The notes: generated from the sequence alone by a model not told the origin. Numbered from the stretch's first letter, positions 35,616 to 44,482 are shown. The stretch: DNA of 64,000 bases from Zeaxanthinibacter enoshimensis (GCF_004362865.1 NZ_SNYI01000001.1:1240001-1304000); one strand, 5' to 3'. Made by a program: numbers and translations.

Positions 35616-35724
35616 TGGATGGGTTTGCTTACAGGGGTTAAGTCGACTTTAAAGATAAAACTTAACAATCAATAGGGAGCTGATGTGGAATTATACTTTA
35701 TTTTTAATTGTAATTACCCGGCGT

Positions 35725-36726
35725 ATGAAAAAATTAGCGGTTGTATTTATCTGTCTGCTGCAGTTACAATGCGGGAGCAAAGTAGTGCGGAAAATGAACG
35801 GCGTCAGTTTTGTGGCTACCCGAGATAAGGCAGTCCAGGAGAATGTGGATCTGCTGAAAGACCTGCACGTTTCACATGCAGCGGTCATGCCCTTCGGTTT
35901 TATACGGCAATTGGATTCTCCAGAGATCATTTTCAATACAGATCGGCAGTGGTTCGGTGAAACGCGGCAGGGGGTCATGCAGTATATAGAACTGCTGCAT
36001 GAAAACCGGATCAAGGTTATGGTTAAACCACAGATCTGGATCTGGAAAGGTGAGTTTACCGGGAATATGAAGATGGCCAACGAAGAGGATTGGAGTGTTC
36101 TGGAAGATTCTTACGAAAAGTTTATCCTAACCTACGCTTCGGTAGCGGAAGAAAGCAAGGCAGAAATATTTTGCATAGGCACAGAACTGGAACAGTTTGT
36201 ACAACACAGGCCGGGATACTGGAAACAGCTTATAGGTAAAATAAGGAATGTATATAAAGGTAAACTGACCTACGCAGCAAACTGGGATGAATACAGCAGG
36301 GTCCCTTTCTGGTCTTCCCTGGACTATATAGGCGTGGATGCTTATTTCCCTTTATCGGACAAAAAAACCCCCGGTACGGATGAATTGCGAGAGGGATGGC
36401 AGCCCTGGAAAAAAGCCTTGCAAGAGCAATCGAACCTGCACAAAAAACAGGTTATCTTCACAGAATTCGGTTACAGAAGTATGGATTATACCGCCCATAA
36501 GCCATGGTTGGTTGACCGGACGGAAGAGGGGGTCAACTTGCAGGCGCAGGTAAATGCGAAGACAGCCATCTTTGAAGAGTTCTGGAGAGAAGACTGGTTC
36601 GCCGGCGGGTTTATCTGGAAGTGGTTTCCATACCATGAAAAAGCAGGAGGAAGTAATGACAACCGGTTTACACCCCAGAATAAACCTGCAGAAGAAGTGA
36701 TACGCTCTTATTACAAAGCATTTTAG
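35725..36726 (+). CDS. GH113-like glycoside hydrolase lipoprotein
   Basis: 333 residues from ATG 35725 (a longer frame begins at 35683 but the lipoprotein signal ending LLQLQC fits the inner start). TIM barrel with MVKPQIWIW, acid/base candidate E154 in IGTELEQF, GVDAYFPL, and nucleophile candidate E247 in FTEFGYRS; these positions fit GH113 beta-mannanase-type enzymes. It is exported and lipid-anchored. Substrate is uncertain; flavobacterial homologues are often simply called glycoside hydrolase TIM-barrel-like proteins. It diverges from the oxidoreductase gene. Confidence 0.8.
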   Translation: MKKLAVVFICLLQLQCGSKVVRKMNGVSFVATRDKAVQENVDLLKDLHVSHAAVMPFGFIRQLDSPEIIFNTDRQWFGETRQGVMQYIELLHENRIKVMVKPQIWIWKGEFTGNMKMANEEDWSVLEDSYEKFILTYASVAEESKAEIFCIGTELEQFVQHRPGYWKQLIGKIRNVYKGKLTYAANWDEYSRVPFWSSLDYIGVDAYFPLSDKKTPGTDELREGWQPWKKALQEQSNLHKKQVIFTEFGYRSMDYTAHKPWLVDRTEEGVNLQAQVNAKTAIFEEFWREDWFAGGFIWKWFPYHEKAGGSNDNRFTPQNKPAEEVIRSYYKAF

Positions 36727-36801
36727 GATTGATTATATAAAGCGGTCCTTGCTTGGATTTGAATTTCAAATTTGATAATCTTTGTAGTAAAATCACCACA
36801 A

Positions 36802-37815
36802 GTGAAAATCAACCCTCTTCTTTCTTTATTATTCCTGCTTCTCGCTATTAATGCCATGGGGCAGGACAGTCTGCTTGTAGTTACCGCAGAGCGGGGAGAT
36901 GGGGTATATTCCCTGTTGAGGAAGCAAGGAGTAGACCCATTTAAATACTACGACACATTCCTGGAAATGAACCAGGTAAATCTGAGGGATGGCAAAGAGC
37001 TCTACGCCGGGCGAAAATACCGCATCCCCTATATCCCGGAAACTCCTGAAACCAACGGGGCAGTGGCAACACTGGCGAAGGGAACGGAATACCCCTTATT
37101 TGGTAATAAATATGCTTTTGTAAGCCCGGTCAGTGAAAAACTCAAGGGAGCGGTGTATTACCTTATTTCCGGACATGGCGGACCGGATCCCGGCGCCATA
37201 GAGGAACACCAGGGTAAAACCATTGCTGAAGATGAATATGCCTATGATGTCACTTTGCGATTGGCGAGGGAATTACTTTCTCATGGAGCAAAGGTTTATA
37301 TCATCGTCCGTGATGAAAATGATGGGATAAGGGATGAACGTATCCTGGAAATAGATAATGACGAAGTGGTGTATCCCAACCAGCAGATCCCGTTGAACCA
37401 GTTGGAAAGGCTTCGCCAGCGCGTGGACGCGGTGAATAAATTATACTACGAGAATATGGGTAGATACCAGAGGTTAATTGTGACCCATGTGGATAGTCGC
37501 AGCCGTGGCCAGAATATCGATGTTTTCTTTTACCACCATGAAAACAGTAAGAACGGGAAGCGCCTGGCAGAAAGTATCCATGACACCTTCTACCACAAAT
37601 ACCGCCAATACCAACCCAACAGGCAGTATGAAGGCACCTTTACGGACCGCAGTGGTCTATACCTTATAAAGAACACCTTGCCTGCAATGGCTTATATAGA
37701 GATCGGGAACCTCCGTAACAAACGGGATCAACAGCGGATCCTTGACCCGGATAACAGGCAGGCCCTTGCTAAATGGATCTCCGAAGGGGCGATCCTGGAC
37801 TACAGTAAAAGATAG
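36802..37815 (+). CDS. N-acetylmuramoyl-L-alanine amidase with LysM-like N-terminus
   Basis: 337 residues from GTG 36802, which directly precedes a good signal peptide (LLSLLFLLLAINAMGQ). An upstream TTG frame would add residues before the signal and overlaps a TAATCTTTG promoter-like stretch at 36776-36784, so it is rejected. Residues 23-75 look like a LysM repeat (GDGVYSLLRKQGVDP ... LYAGRKYRIPY). The Amidase_3 domain follows with the zinc ligands in ISGHGGPDPGA, E in TIAEDEYAYDV, and the catalytic AYIEIGNLRNKRDQQ. It cuts peptides from peptidoglycan in the periplasm. Convergent with the TIGR04283 gene. Confidence 0.9.
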   Translation: MKINPLLSLLFLLLAINAMGQDSLLVVTAERGDGVYSLLRKQGVDPFKYYDTFLEMNQVNLRDGKELYAGRKYRIPYIPETPETNGAVATLAKGTEYPLFGNKYAFVSPVSEKLKGAVYYLISGHGGPDPGAIEEHQGKTIAEDEYAYDVTLRLARELLSHGAKVYIIVRDENDGIRDERILEIDNDEVVYPNQQIPLNQLERLRQRVDAVNKLYYENMGRYQRLIVTHVDSRSRGQNIDVFFYHHENSKNGKRLAESIHDTFYHKYRQYQPNRQYEGTFTDRSGLYLIKNTLPAMAYIEIGNLRNKRDQQRILDPDNRQALAKWISEGAILDYSKR

Positions 37816-37822
37816 TGGTTAT

Positions 37823-38527
37823 TCAGGAAACGATATTCCTGGAATAATAGGAAAAAAGCTGTTCAGGGCTTGCTCCCAGGAATTTTTTCAGGTGGATCAT
37901 TCCAAAATGGAACTGTAGTCGCCATACCCCGACAACCCGGTATTTCCTGGCTGAAGTCACTACGTGATCAGCAACGATAGTAAATCGTGTCAGATCATAC
38001 AATCGGCCGATGAATTCACTGTCCTCATAGATGTTATAGCTGGTATTAAAGCCACCTGTGGATTTAAAGAATTCCTTATCAATAAATAGGGATTGATCTC
38101 CGCCACGGCAAATCCGGAGGTTGATACGGCTGCACCAGGCGAAGAATCGCAGTACAGGATGGCCGTCATCAAATCGCATCCGGAAACAGCCCGCAAGCCT
38201 TCCCGGACTAATTGAGTCTCTTATTTTCTGATCAAAATTTTTTGGCGGCAAAGTATCTGCATGAAGGAAATACAAGGTCTTTCCAAAAGCTGCCATCGCA
38301 CCAGCATTCATTTGCCGGGCCCGCCCCCTTGGGGCGTCAATTACCCTGGCGCCCAGCTGTGCGGCAATTTCCGCCGAACCGTCTCTGCTTCCCCCATCAA
38401 CAACAATGGTTTCCAAATGGAATTCCCCACTTTTAACCTGCTCCAGATGTGCAAGAAGGCCGGGCAGAACATCACTTTCGTCCAGGACAGGGATAATAAT
38501 GCTGAGATCCGGATTAGTTGGAGTCAT
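37823..38527 (-). CDS. TIGR04283-type arsenosugar-associated glycosyltransferase
   Basis: 234 residues from ATG 38527. GT2 fold: LSIIIPVLDESDVLPGLLAHL, VVDGGSRDGSAEIAAQLG, FLHADTLPP, FRMRFDDG, GGDQSLFIDKEFF. This short GT2 type is the one usually found in arsenosugar gene clusters. It is the last gene of the operon and overlaps the DUF547 gene by 14 bases. Its sugar donor and acceptor have not been shown; in the proposed pathway such enzymes extend the dimethylarsinoyl riboside. Confidence 0.85.
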   Translation of the reverse strand: MTPTNPDLSIIIPVLDESDVLPGLLAHLEQVKSGEFHLETIVVDGGSRDGSAEIAAQLGARVIDAPRGRARQMNAGAMAAFGKTLYFLHADTLPPKNFDQKIRDSISPGRLAGCFRMRFDDGHPVLRFFAWCSRINLRICRGGDQSLFIDKEFFKSTGGFNTSYNIYEDSEFIGRLYDLTRFTIVADHVVTSARKYRVVGVWRLQFHFGMIHLKKFLGASPEQLFSYYSRNIVS

Positions 38528-39260
38528 TGAGTTTCCAATCGTAGGATTTGAATTTAACCGTGGCATTTTTGCTTACAGGAACCCGGGCATAACGGTTGAG
38601 GTAATCGATGAGCGTTCCGGTTCCCGTAAAATCCTCCCGGTACCAGTCAAATATAGCGGAGATATACAGCTGGTCTGCCTCTATCGTATTTTTCCTGGGA
38701 TCCCTGATAAAGGTAAGGGTTGCATCCCGGAGCTGTTCTTCCAATGTATCCGCGCGATAAGCATCGGCAGACAGGGCGGGGCAGGAGTAGGAGGCACAGT
38801 TAATAGCAAAATGGATCCGCGGATCATCCATTTTACGGAGAACCTGGTTTTCGATATATCCCAGGGATACTTTCTGATCGCCAAGCCGTATCCATTCCGT
38901 GTCCCAGGGATCTTCCAGGTCTTTAATGCTTTTTACAGGATAGTGCTCCAGCACCAGTCTTACTGTTGCGGCATTATACAGGTTTATATAATACGCCATT
39001 TTCTCTTCGCGTGAGGATTCAGTTGCAGGGACGTTACCAGCAAGTACATCCAGGTAGGTATCCAGTACAGATACTTCCTTTTTCATCCCTGAATAATTTA
39101 CATTTCCCTCCCTGGACACGTAATTATTGAGCAGGTATTGCCAAGACATGTGCAGGTCATCCTTTTGCTCAATTTTAACGGGTGCTGACCCGGCATAGTG
39201 CCCGGTCAGCAGTGCTGTTCCCAGGGAGAGTAGTAAAAAAATGGGTGTCAGATAGTTCAT
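38514..39260 (-). CDS. DUF547 domain protein, exported
   Basis: 248 residues with a signal peptide (FLLLSLGTALLTGHYAGSA). The DUF547 core holds EKMAYYINLYNAATVRLVLEH, IENQVLRKMDDPRIHFAINC and SYSCPALSADAY. It may be a thiol-protease-like fold (conserved Cys and His) but no activity is established. DUF547 genes recur in arsenosugar clusters. It lies 17 bases after arsM. Confidence 0.85.
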   Translation of the reverse strand: MNYLTPIFLLLSLGTALLTGHYAGSAPVKIEQKDDLHMSWQYLLNNYVSREGNVNYSGMKKEVSVLDTYLDVLAGNVPATESSREEKMAYYINLYNAATVRLVLEHYPVKSIKDLEDPWDTEWIRLGDQKVSLGYIENQVLRKMDDPRIHFAINCASYSCPALSADAYRADTLEEQLRDATLTFIRDPRKNTIEADQLYISAIFDWYREDFTGTGTLIDYLNRYARVPVSKNATVKFKSYDWKLNDSN

Positions 39261-39277
39261 AGGATATTCACTTCAGG

Positions 39278-40243
39278 CTAGCAGCAACCTCCCCCATCGT
39301 AATGCCAGGTACTTTCGCTTACATGTATCCGGGGATCAGCCATTGCAAGTGCAGCTGCTGTTTTATCACATACTGCTATCGGTTGGTTCTGAACCAGGAC
39401 ATGGCCATTCCCGTCGTCAAAATACTCTTCATCTCCGTAATAGATAGCTGTTTTTCCAGTGAAGACACAGGGCCCGTCTGCAGGCATAGGGTCTTTTATC
39501 GCTGCGATCTCGATAGATTCTATATGGATCAATTCATCTGTAGGGTAGTGATTGGGTGCAAGAACCCGGTACGATTTCCTTGCCCGGATCTCTATAGTGC
39601 CGAACCCTGCATCGGTGAGTACTTTTACGTAATCTGCAATGGGAATGCTACCGCTCAGGCAAAGTGCCCGGAGCCTGTCGTCATTGCGCAATTCATCAGA
39701 CATCTCCTGTTCACAGGTGGGATCGCTCATTACAAGTCGGCCATGTGGTTTAAGGACACGGTACATCTCGGAGACCGCCTTCTTTAGGTCATCTATCTTA
39801 AATATATTGAACAGGCAATTTTGTGCAGCTACATCTATGCTCTCATCCTCAACGGGTAAATTCAGGGCATCTCCCTTTACGAGCTTGACAAAATCACTGC
39901 TGAACCATTCATTTTCTTCTTCGGCAATTTTAAAGTTCTTCCTTGATGCTTCCAGCATTTCATCCACGACATCTACCCCGGTTACCCCGCCAGGCTGACG
40001 TGAGAAATAAGCGAATTGCAGCAGTTCCATTCCACCTCCAACACCGACATACAATACTTTGGGGTTGTTCACCAGGTCCTGGGCAGAGACGGTACTTCCA
40101 CAGCCATAATTCATTTCCTGCATGATCTTCGGGATTGAAAGCCCGGGAAACTGCCATACCGGGTTTGTCGTGCAGCACAGACCAACGTCCGGGGTTTCAG
40201 CTGCAGCCTTGTATAGTTCGTTGGTGGCGTTCAGGTAGCTCAT
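39278..40243 (-). CDS. arsM: Arsenosugar-type arsenite methyltransferase (ArsM)
   Basis: 321 residues. SAM-binding site VGVGGGMELLQFA (66-78), acidic D91 after motif I, and the cysteines expected for As(III) binding: C48 (YGCGS), C143 (QNCLFN) and C195 (RALCLSG), with extra C23/C24, C177 and a C-terminal GGGCC (C320/C321). The N-terminal GLCCTTNPVWQFPGLSIP is typical of the arsenosugar-pathway branch rather than detoxification ArsM. It methylates arsenite to mono- and dimethylarsenic in the cytoplasm. ATG overlaps the purine nucleoside phosphorylase stop. The arsS gene usually found next to it is absent. Confidence 0.92.
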   Translation of the reverse strand: MSYLNATNELYKAAAETPDVGLCCTTNPVWQFPGLSIPKIMQEMNYGCGSTVSAQDLVNNPKVLYVGVGGGMELLQFAYFSRQPGGVTGVDVVDEMLEASRKNFKIAEEENEWFSSDFVKLVKGDALNLPVEDESIDVAAQNCLFNIFKIDDLKKAVSEMYRVLKPHGRLVMSDPTCEQEMSDELRNDDRLRALCLSGSIPIADYVKVLTDAGFGTIEIRARKSYRVLAPNHYPTDELIHIESIEIAAIKDPMPADGPCVFTGKTAIYYGDEEYFDDGNGHVLVQNQPIAVCDKTAAALAMADPRIHVSESTWHYDGGGCC

Positions 40244-41055
40244 AATGTCTTTATTAATTCTTTAAATAGTTTTATCATTTTAGGCTCGGTCTTGCCTGCA
40301 ATGGCCAGGATCTCTTCGATATCAACAGGCTCAAGGTTATCAGGGTCACATTCGTCAGTCAAAACAGACACCGCTACTACAGGTAGTCGTAAATGATTCG
40401 CTACAATTACTTCCGGCACTGTACTCATTCCCACAGCGTCCGCTCCCAGGATCTTAAGCATCCTGTATTCTGCCCGGGTTTCAAGCTGCGGCCCCATTAC
40501 AGAAGCGTATACTCCTTTCTTCAGGCTGATCCCTTCCTTCCCGGCAATCTCCTCAATACGTTTACGCATTTCGGGATCATAAGGTTCACTCATATCCACG
40601 AAACGATCCCCGAACTCGGCCACGTTTTTGAAAGCGAGGGGGGACCCTCCCTGCAGGTTGATGTGGTCCTCGATCAGCATGATGTCACCTTTCCTGAAAT
40701 CCAGGTTCACGGCTCCTGCTGCATTGGATATGAAGAGTTTTTTAATACCCAGCAAATGCATAACCCGGATCGGGTAAGTGACATCGAGCACATCATAACC
40801 TTCATACATATGAAACCGTCCCTGCATAACTACCACCTTCTTGTCCTGGAGGGTGCCGTATATAAGTTTACCGCTGTGAAATTCAACGGTCGCCAGCGGG
40901 AAAAATGGAATATGGTTATAGTGAGCCACCACCTGGTCCTGGATGTCCTCTACTATTTTCCCCAGGCCGGTGCCCAGGACTATACCGATCTCGGGTTCCT
41001 CAAAGCCCCTGTCTCTCAGGTAGGCAGCTGATTCTTCCAATTGTTTACGCGTCAT
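40240..41055 (-). CDS. Purine-nucleoside phosphorylase
   Basis: 271 residues, trimeric PNP family I: IVLGTGLGKIVEDI, GRFHMYEGY, ISNAAGAVNLDFRKGDIMLI, QLETRAEYRMLKILGADAVGMSTVPE. It cleaves the N-glycosidic bond of purine nucleosides with phosphate. In arsenosugar clusters it is proposed to remove adenine from the 5'-dimethylarsinoyl-adenosine made by ArsS; without ArsS it may serve ordinary salvage. Coupled by ATGA overlaps on both sides. Confidence 0.93.
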   Translation of the reverse strand: MTRKQLEESAAYLRDRGFEEPEIGIVLGTGLGKIVEDIQDQVVAHYNHIPFFPLATVEFHSGKLIYGTLQDKKVVVMQGRFHMYEGYDVLDVTYPIRVMHLLGIKKLFISNAAGAVNLDFRKGDIMLIEDHINLQGGSPLAFKNVAEFGDRFVDMSEPYDPEMRKRIEEIAGKEGISLKKGVYASVMGPQLETRAEYRMLKILGADAVGMSTVPEVIVANHLRLPVVAVSVLTDECDPDNLEPVDIEEILAIAGKTEPKMIKLFKELIKTL

Positions 41056-41672
41056 CTTTTTATATGTTTTAAAAATGGTTGAAATGCGGGAATATCGACT
41101 ATGTCTTCGTAAACATCCACATCATTTCTCAGTTGCAATTTAGTAACATTTACTTCATCGAGATCCCTGTAAGTGTCTTGCAGTACGGAATTTATTCCCC
41201 AGTTCTTGTCCCGGAAAACGGGGGGATGGAGTTTCTTCATACCCAGCAGGTAATATCCCCCATCCTGGGCCGGACCAATTACAACTTCGGAGCTGTCTAA
41301 TGCTTCAAACGCCTGTAGTATATCCCTGCTGTTCAGATCATAGAGATCACTCCCAATAATTATAATCTGTTCGAAACCCGCCGCGAAACCGGCTTTGAAG
41401 GCATTTTCCATACGCTCCCCGAGATCTTCTCCCTCCTGCAGTTTTTTTTCATAGGCTGCAGCCTCCCAGTGATCGTTCGGTTTAATCGATTCCGAATAAC
41501 AAACCCACTTTGTGAAAGGGAGCTGCTTAGTAACATCTGCTGTATGTTCTAACAGGAACTTATAAATGTCCAGGGCGGCCTGGTCACCAACTGTTGATGC
41601 AAGACGGGTCTTGCATTTACCCAATTCGGGATTCCGGGTAAAAATTAGTAGTAATCTCTTATCTTTTATCAA
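41052..41672 (-). CDS. TIGR04282-type arsenosugar-associated glycosyltransferase
   Basis: 206 residues; the start codon appears to be TTG at 41672, since the family begins a few residues before IFTRNPELGKCKTRLA. The N-terminal motif resembles nucleotidyltransferase-type GT-A folds; IIIGSDLYDL holds the metal aspartate, and VVIGPAQDGGYYLLGMKKL follows. This family co-occurs with TIGR04283, ArsM, PNP and DUF547. Its stop overlaps the PNP start. Confidence 0.85.
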   Translation of the reverse strand: MIKDKRLLLIFTRNPELGKCKTRLASTVGDQAALDIYKFLLEHTADVTKQLPFTKWVCYSESIKPNDHWEAAAYEKKLQEGEDLGERMENAFKAGFAAGFEQIIIIGSDLYDLNSRDILQAFEALDSSEVVIGPAQDGGYYLLGMKKLHPPVFRDKNWGINSVLQDTYRDLDEVNVTKLQLRNDVDVYEDIVDIPAFQPFLKHIKR

Positions 41673-41684
41673 ACAGTATAATTT

Positions 41685-42179
41685 TTATCGCTTGTACACT
41701 TTTTCTCCCGCTTTAAGCAGGTGATCCCAGGATTTACTGAAAGCATGCACTTTTTGTGTAGGGTTGCCTTCGGGATCCATCACAGGGTACCCGGCATTCT
41801 TCCAGCCGAAAATTCCTCCGTACAGGTTTTTGACATTAGTAAACCCTGCTTCTTTAAGGTCTTCCCCTATCCTTTCAGATCGTACCCCAACCGAGCAGTA
41901 AACTACGATTTCAGTGTCTTTGTCAGGAACGTAGTCCAGCACCGTTTCTATATCAAAGTCTTTATACCCAACCCAGGTGGCGCCGGGGAGGTGGCTCACC
42001 AAAAATTCTTCCTTTTCGCGGGCATCCAGCCGCAGGGTCTTATCATCCCGGGCTAATTCATCGACCTGGATGTAGGGAATACTTCCGGAATTATAGCGCT
42101 CCAGGGTTTTTTCAATAGTCTTCTGTCCCTGGCAGGAAGCCATCAGGATAAAAAGAAAAATAAACCTGGTAAAAAGCAT
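41685..42179 (-). CDS. Rhodanese-domain lipoprotein
   Basis: 164 residues with lipobox LFILMASC, then one rhodanese domain: TLRLDAREKEEFLVSHLPGA, and the active loop YCSVGVRSER with the catalytic cysteine. Periplasmic sulfur (or selenium, arsenic) thiol chemistry is possible. First gene of the arsenosugar-type operon, 12 bases before the TIGR04282 gene. Confidence 0.88.
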   Translation of the reverse strand: MLFTRFIFLFILMASCQGQKTIEKTLERYNSGSIPYIQVDELARDDKTLRLDAREKEEFLVSHLPGATWVGYKDFDIETVLDYVPDKDTEIVVYCSVGVRSERIGEDLKEAGFTNVKNLYGGIFGWKNAGYPVMDPEGNPTQKVHAFSKSWDHLLKAGEKVYKR

Positions 42180-42204
42180 TCGGTGCGTAGTAAGATTCTA
42201 ATAA

Positions 42205-42212
42205 CAAAGATA
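42205..42212 (-). promoter_or_regulatory. Candidate -7 element of the arsenosugar-type operon
   Basis: TATCTTTG on the minus strand matches TAnnTTTG, 26 bases upstream of the rhodanese ATG. An imperfect CTG (42231-42233) sits at the -33 position with an 18-base spacer. Confidence 0.4.
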
Positions 42213-42299
42213 GTGTTTTGAAGACTTTTGCAGGATAGAGTCTCCCTTAAGAATATGATAAAATAATTGAGTAATTTTAAAAATTAAAGCGGGAAAGAT

Positions 42300-43868
42300 A
42301 TGAGGAAAACAGTTTCAGTGACCGTTCTGGCGCTAGTTGTAATGGCAATTGCAGTATTGTCGTGTAAGGATAAAACAAAATCGGGCCTGGGGGAGGATGC
42401 TATTATTGTGGATACCCTTGTGTACCAGGAGCAGTACAGACCTCAGTATCACTATACACCCCCTGCAAAATGGATGAATGATCCCAATGGCCTGGTCTAT
42501 GCAAACGGGACCTACCACCTTTTCTACCAGTATTACCCGGAAGACATAGTATGGGGGCCCATGCACTGGGGGCATGCCGTCAGTAATGATCTTCTGCATT
42601 GGGAACACAAGGCTATTGCATTATATCCCGATACTCTTGGATATATATTTTCCGGTAGTGCGGTATATGATGAAAAAAACACTTCTGGCTTAGCACCTCC
42701 CGGAGAGTCTCCCCTGGTGGCATTCTATACCTACCACGACCCGGAAGGAGAAAAATCCGGAGCATCGGACTTTCAGACCCAGGGGATCGCCTACAGTATG
42801 GATGGGGGAGAGAACTGGTCCAAATACGAGGGGAACCCGGTTTTAGATAATGAAGAGGGCATCCGGGATTTCCGTGATCCTAAAGTTTTCTGGTACGAGG
42901 AAGGAGAGTACTGGATTATGGCCCTTGTTGCCGGGGACCATGCCCAGTTCTACAGATCGGAGAACCTGACCCAGTGGGAGTTTATGAGCGAATTCGGGAA
43001 GGAGAGTGGTGCCCATGGTGGGGTGTGGGAATGCCCGGACCTGTTCTCTTTAGAAGTGGATGGGGAAGAGCGATGGGTCCTGATCATCAGTATAAATCCG
43101 GGAGCACCCAACAAGGGTAGTGGTACCCAGTATTTTATCGGAGATTTTGACGGGACCACATTTACCGCAGACCACGAGGACATCCGCTGGCTGGACTGGG
43201 GAACTGATAATTACGCCGGGGTAACGTATAACCATGCCCCCGGTGGAGAGCGGATCTTTATCGGTTGGATGAGCAACTGGGATTACGCACGCGATACCCC
43301 TACGGAGGTCTGGAGAAGTGCGATGACCTTGCCCCGGAAACTAAGTCTTGAAAAGATAAAAGATACCGTGCGCTTACTGAATTATCCCATAGAGGAGTTG
43401 GATAAGATTATCGGGAAGAGAGAGGCAGAAAGCATTGAAATTCCAGCCGGGGATAAGATCGTGAGGGAATCCACTTTTTTAAGCCAGGCTGAAGTGATCT
43501 TCAATACCGCGGGGCGCAATTTTTCAATGGTCCTTGAGAATGGTGAGGGTGAGAAGGTAGAACTTGTGATGGACGGGGAGTCCGGAATGTTCAGCCTGGA
43601 CCGTTCTGCATCAGGGCAGACTGATTTTAAAGAAGGGTTCGGGGCTGTTCAGCAGATGCCGGTGCACGGACTGCCCGAAGGAGAAGTAGAAGTCAGGGTG
43701 CTGGTAGATCGTTCCTCTGTAGAAGTGTTCATCAACAAAGGGCAGTACGTAATGACAGCCCAGTTGTTTCCCAACGAGGATTACAACCTGTTGTACGTAA
43801 ATAACAACGCCTCGGGGCCTCTTAAGCTGGAGCAGTTCAGCCTGAACCCGGTGCAGCGGGTTTGGTGA
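42300..43868 (+). CDS. GH32 fructan hydrolase (levanase/inulinase/invertase type), lipoprotein
   Basis: 522 residues. Lipobox VLSC (about 19-22). Five-bladed propeller with nucleophile D61 in WMNDPNGLVY, RDPKVFW (transition-state D193), and acid/base E244 in WECPDLF; a C-terminal beta-sandwich ends with VDRSSVEVFINKG. It hydrolyses beta-fructosides (sucrose, inulin or levan) outside the cytoplasm. It stands alone: no fructokinase, SusC/D pair or transporter is next to it. Confidence 0.92.
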   Translation: MRKTVSVTVLALVVMAIAVLSCKDKTKSGLGEDAIIVDTLVYQEQYRPQYHYTPPAKWMNDPNGLVYANGTYHLFYQYYPEDIVWGPMHWGHAVSNDLLHWEHKAIALYPDTLGYIFSGSAVYDEKNTSGLAPPGESPLVAFYTYHDPEGEKSGASDFQTQGIAYSMDGGENWSKYEGNPVLDNEEGIRDFRDPKVFWYEEGEYWIMALVAGDHAQFYRSENLTQWEFMSEFGKESGAHGGVWECPDLFSLEVDGEERWVLIISINPGAPNKGSGTQYFIGDFDGTTFTADHEDIRWLDWGTDNYAGVTYNHAPGGERIFIGWMSNWDYARDTPTEVWRSAMTLPRKLSLEKIKDTVRLLNYPIEELDKIIGKREAESIEIPAGDKIVRESTFLSQAEVIFNTAGRNFSMVLENGEGEKVELVMDGESGMFSLDRSASGQTDFKEGFGAVQQMPVHGLPEGEVEVRVLVDRSSVEVFINKGQYVMTAQLFPNEDYNLLYVNNNASGPLKLEQFSLNPVQRVW

Positions 43869-44215
43869 GTTAACTTTCTGGCATGTGTTTGCTGATCACC
43901 CTGGGATAAGAAATGAGGTTATCGAATTTGAGTTTCCGAGGAGGGTATAAACGATTACGTTGATATACCGGTGTAAAGGGCTTCCTTGTTTCGCACAGAC
44001 CAAGGGGTGTTAAACAGGTAAGATGGTGCTGACGTCTGTGGACTTAACCAATGGAATTAACCTATTGGGGAAAGCCCCCTCCCCGTGACAAAAGATAACG
44101 GTCTCTACTGCAGGAAACAAGCAGTCAATAAGCTCATTTTTACAGGAGTGCGTTCCGGGAGCTACCTTCGCTTTGCTCGGTGTTCCTTTGGAACCCCTGC
44201 TGTAAATACAAAACC

Positions 44216-44240
44216 CTACTGCCTGCGGCAGTAGTTTTTT
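44216..44240 (+). terminator. Intrinsic terminator (plus strand)
   Basis: CTACTGCC-TGC-GGCAGTAG followed by T6: an eight-pair stem with a three-base loop. It lies about 350 bases after the GH32 stop, farther than usual, and may end that transcript or belong to the hairpin-rich element. Confidence 0.65.
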
Positions 44241-44288
44241 CGTTCTTCGGACGCTTAGAAAAGCACGCTTTCCACGCGCCCTTGAACG

Positions 44289-44317
44289 AAAAAACCCACT
44301 CCGGTGGAGTGGGTTTT
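44289..44317 (-). terminator. Intrinsic terminator of tRNA-Phe
   Basis: On the minus strand AAAACCCACTCC-ACC-GGAGTGGGTTTT followed by more T, starting eleven bases after the tRNA 3' end. The 12-pair stem is also good for plus-strand transcripts. Confidence 0.9.
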
Positions 44318-44327
44318 GTGAGTAATG

Positions 44328-44400
<73 letters not shown>

Positions 44401-44452
44401 ATTACGTCATTTTCTGCCAGCGAAACTAAAAGTATATCGCTTTAAGAGGGGG

Positions 44453-44482
44453 CAAATATACTTTCAAATTTAGGAACTACAA
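44453..44482 (-). promoter_or_regulatory. Promoter of tRNA-Phe
   Basis: On the minus strand TTG (44482-44480), 19-base spacer, TATATTTG (44460-44453): full match to the Bacteroidota consensus, about 50 bases before the tRNA 5' end. Confidence 0.7.

Larger units (their letters stand above)
43869..44327. other. Hairpin-rich non-coding stretch between GH32 and tRNA-Phe
   Basis: 459 bases with no supportable gene; open frames here cross the tRNA and have no family features. The left half looks featureless. From 44182 on there are hairpins in series: GTTCC-TTT-GGAAC (44182-44194), the terminator-like CTACTGCC stem (44216-44240), and GTTTTTTCGTTC (44234-44245) facing its perfect inverse GAACGAAAAAAC (44284-44295). 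It could be a decayed mobile or tRNA-associated element. Confidence 0.45.

Noticed and set aside
36772-36801. TTG start for the amidase
   Set aside because: It would put ten residues before a complete signal peptide and overlap a promoter-like TAATCTTTG; GTG at 36802 is preferred.
40393-41031. 212-codon plus-strand frame opposite the purine nucleoside phosphorylase
   Set aside because: Antisense shadow; no motif.
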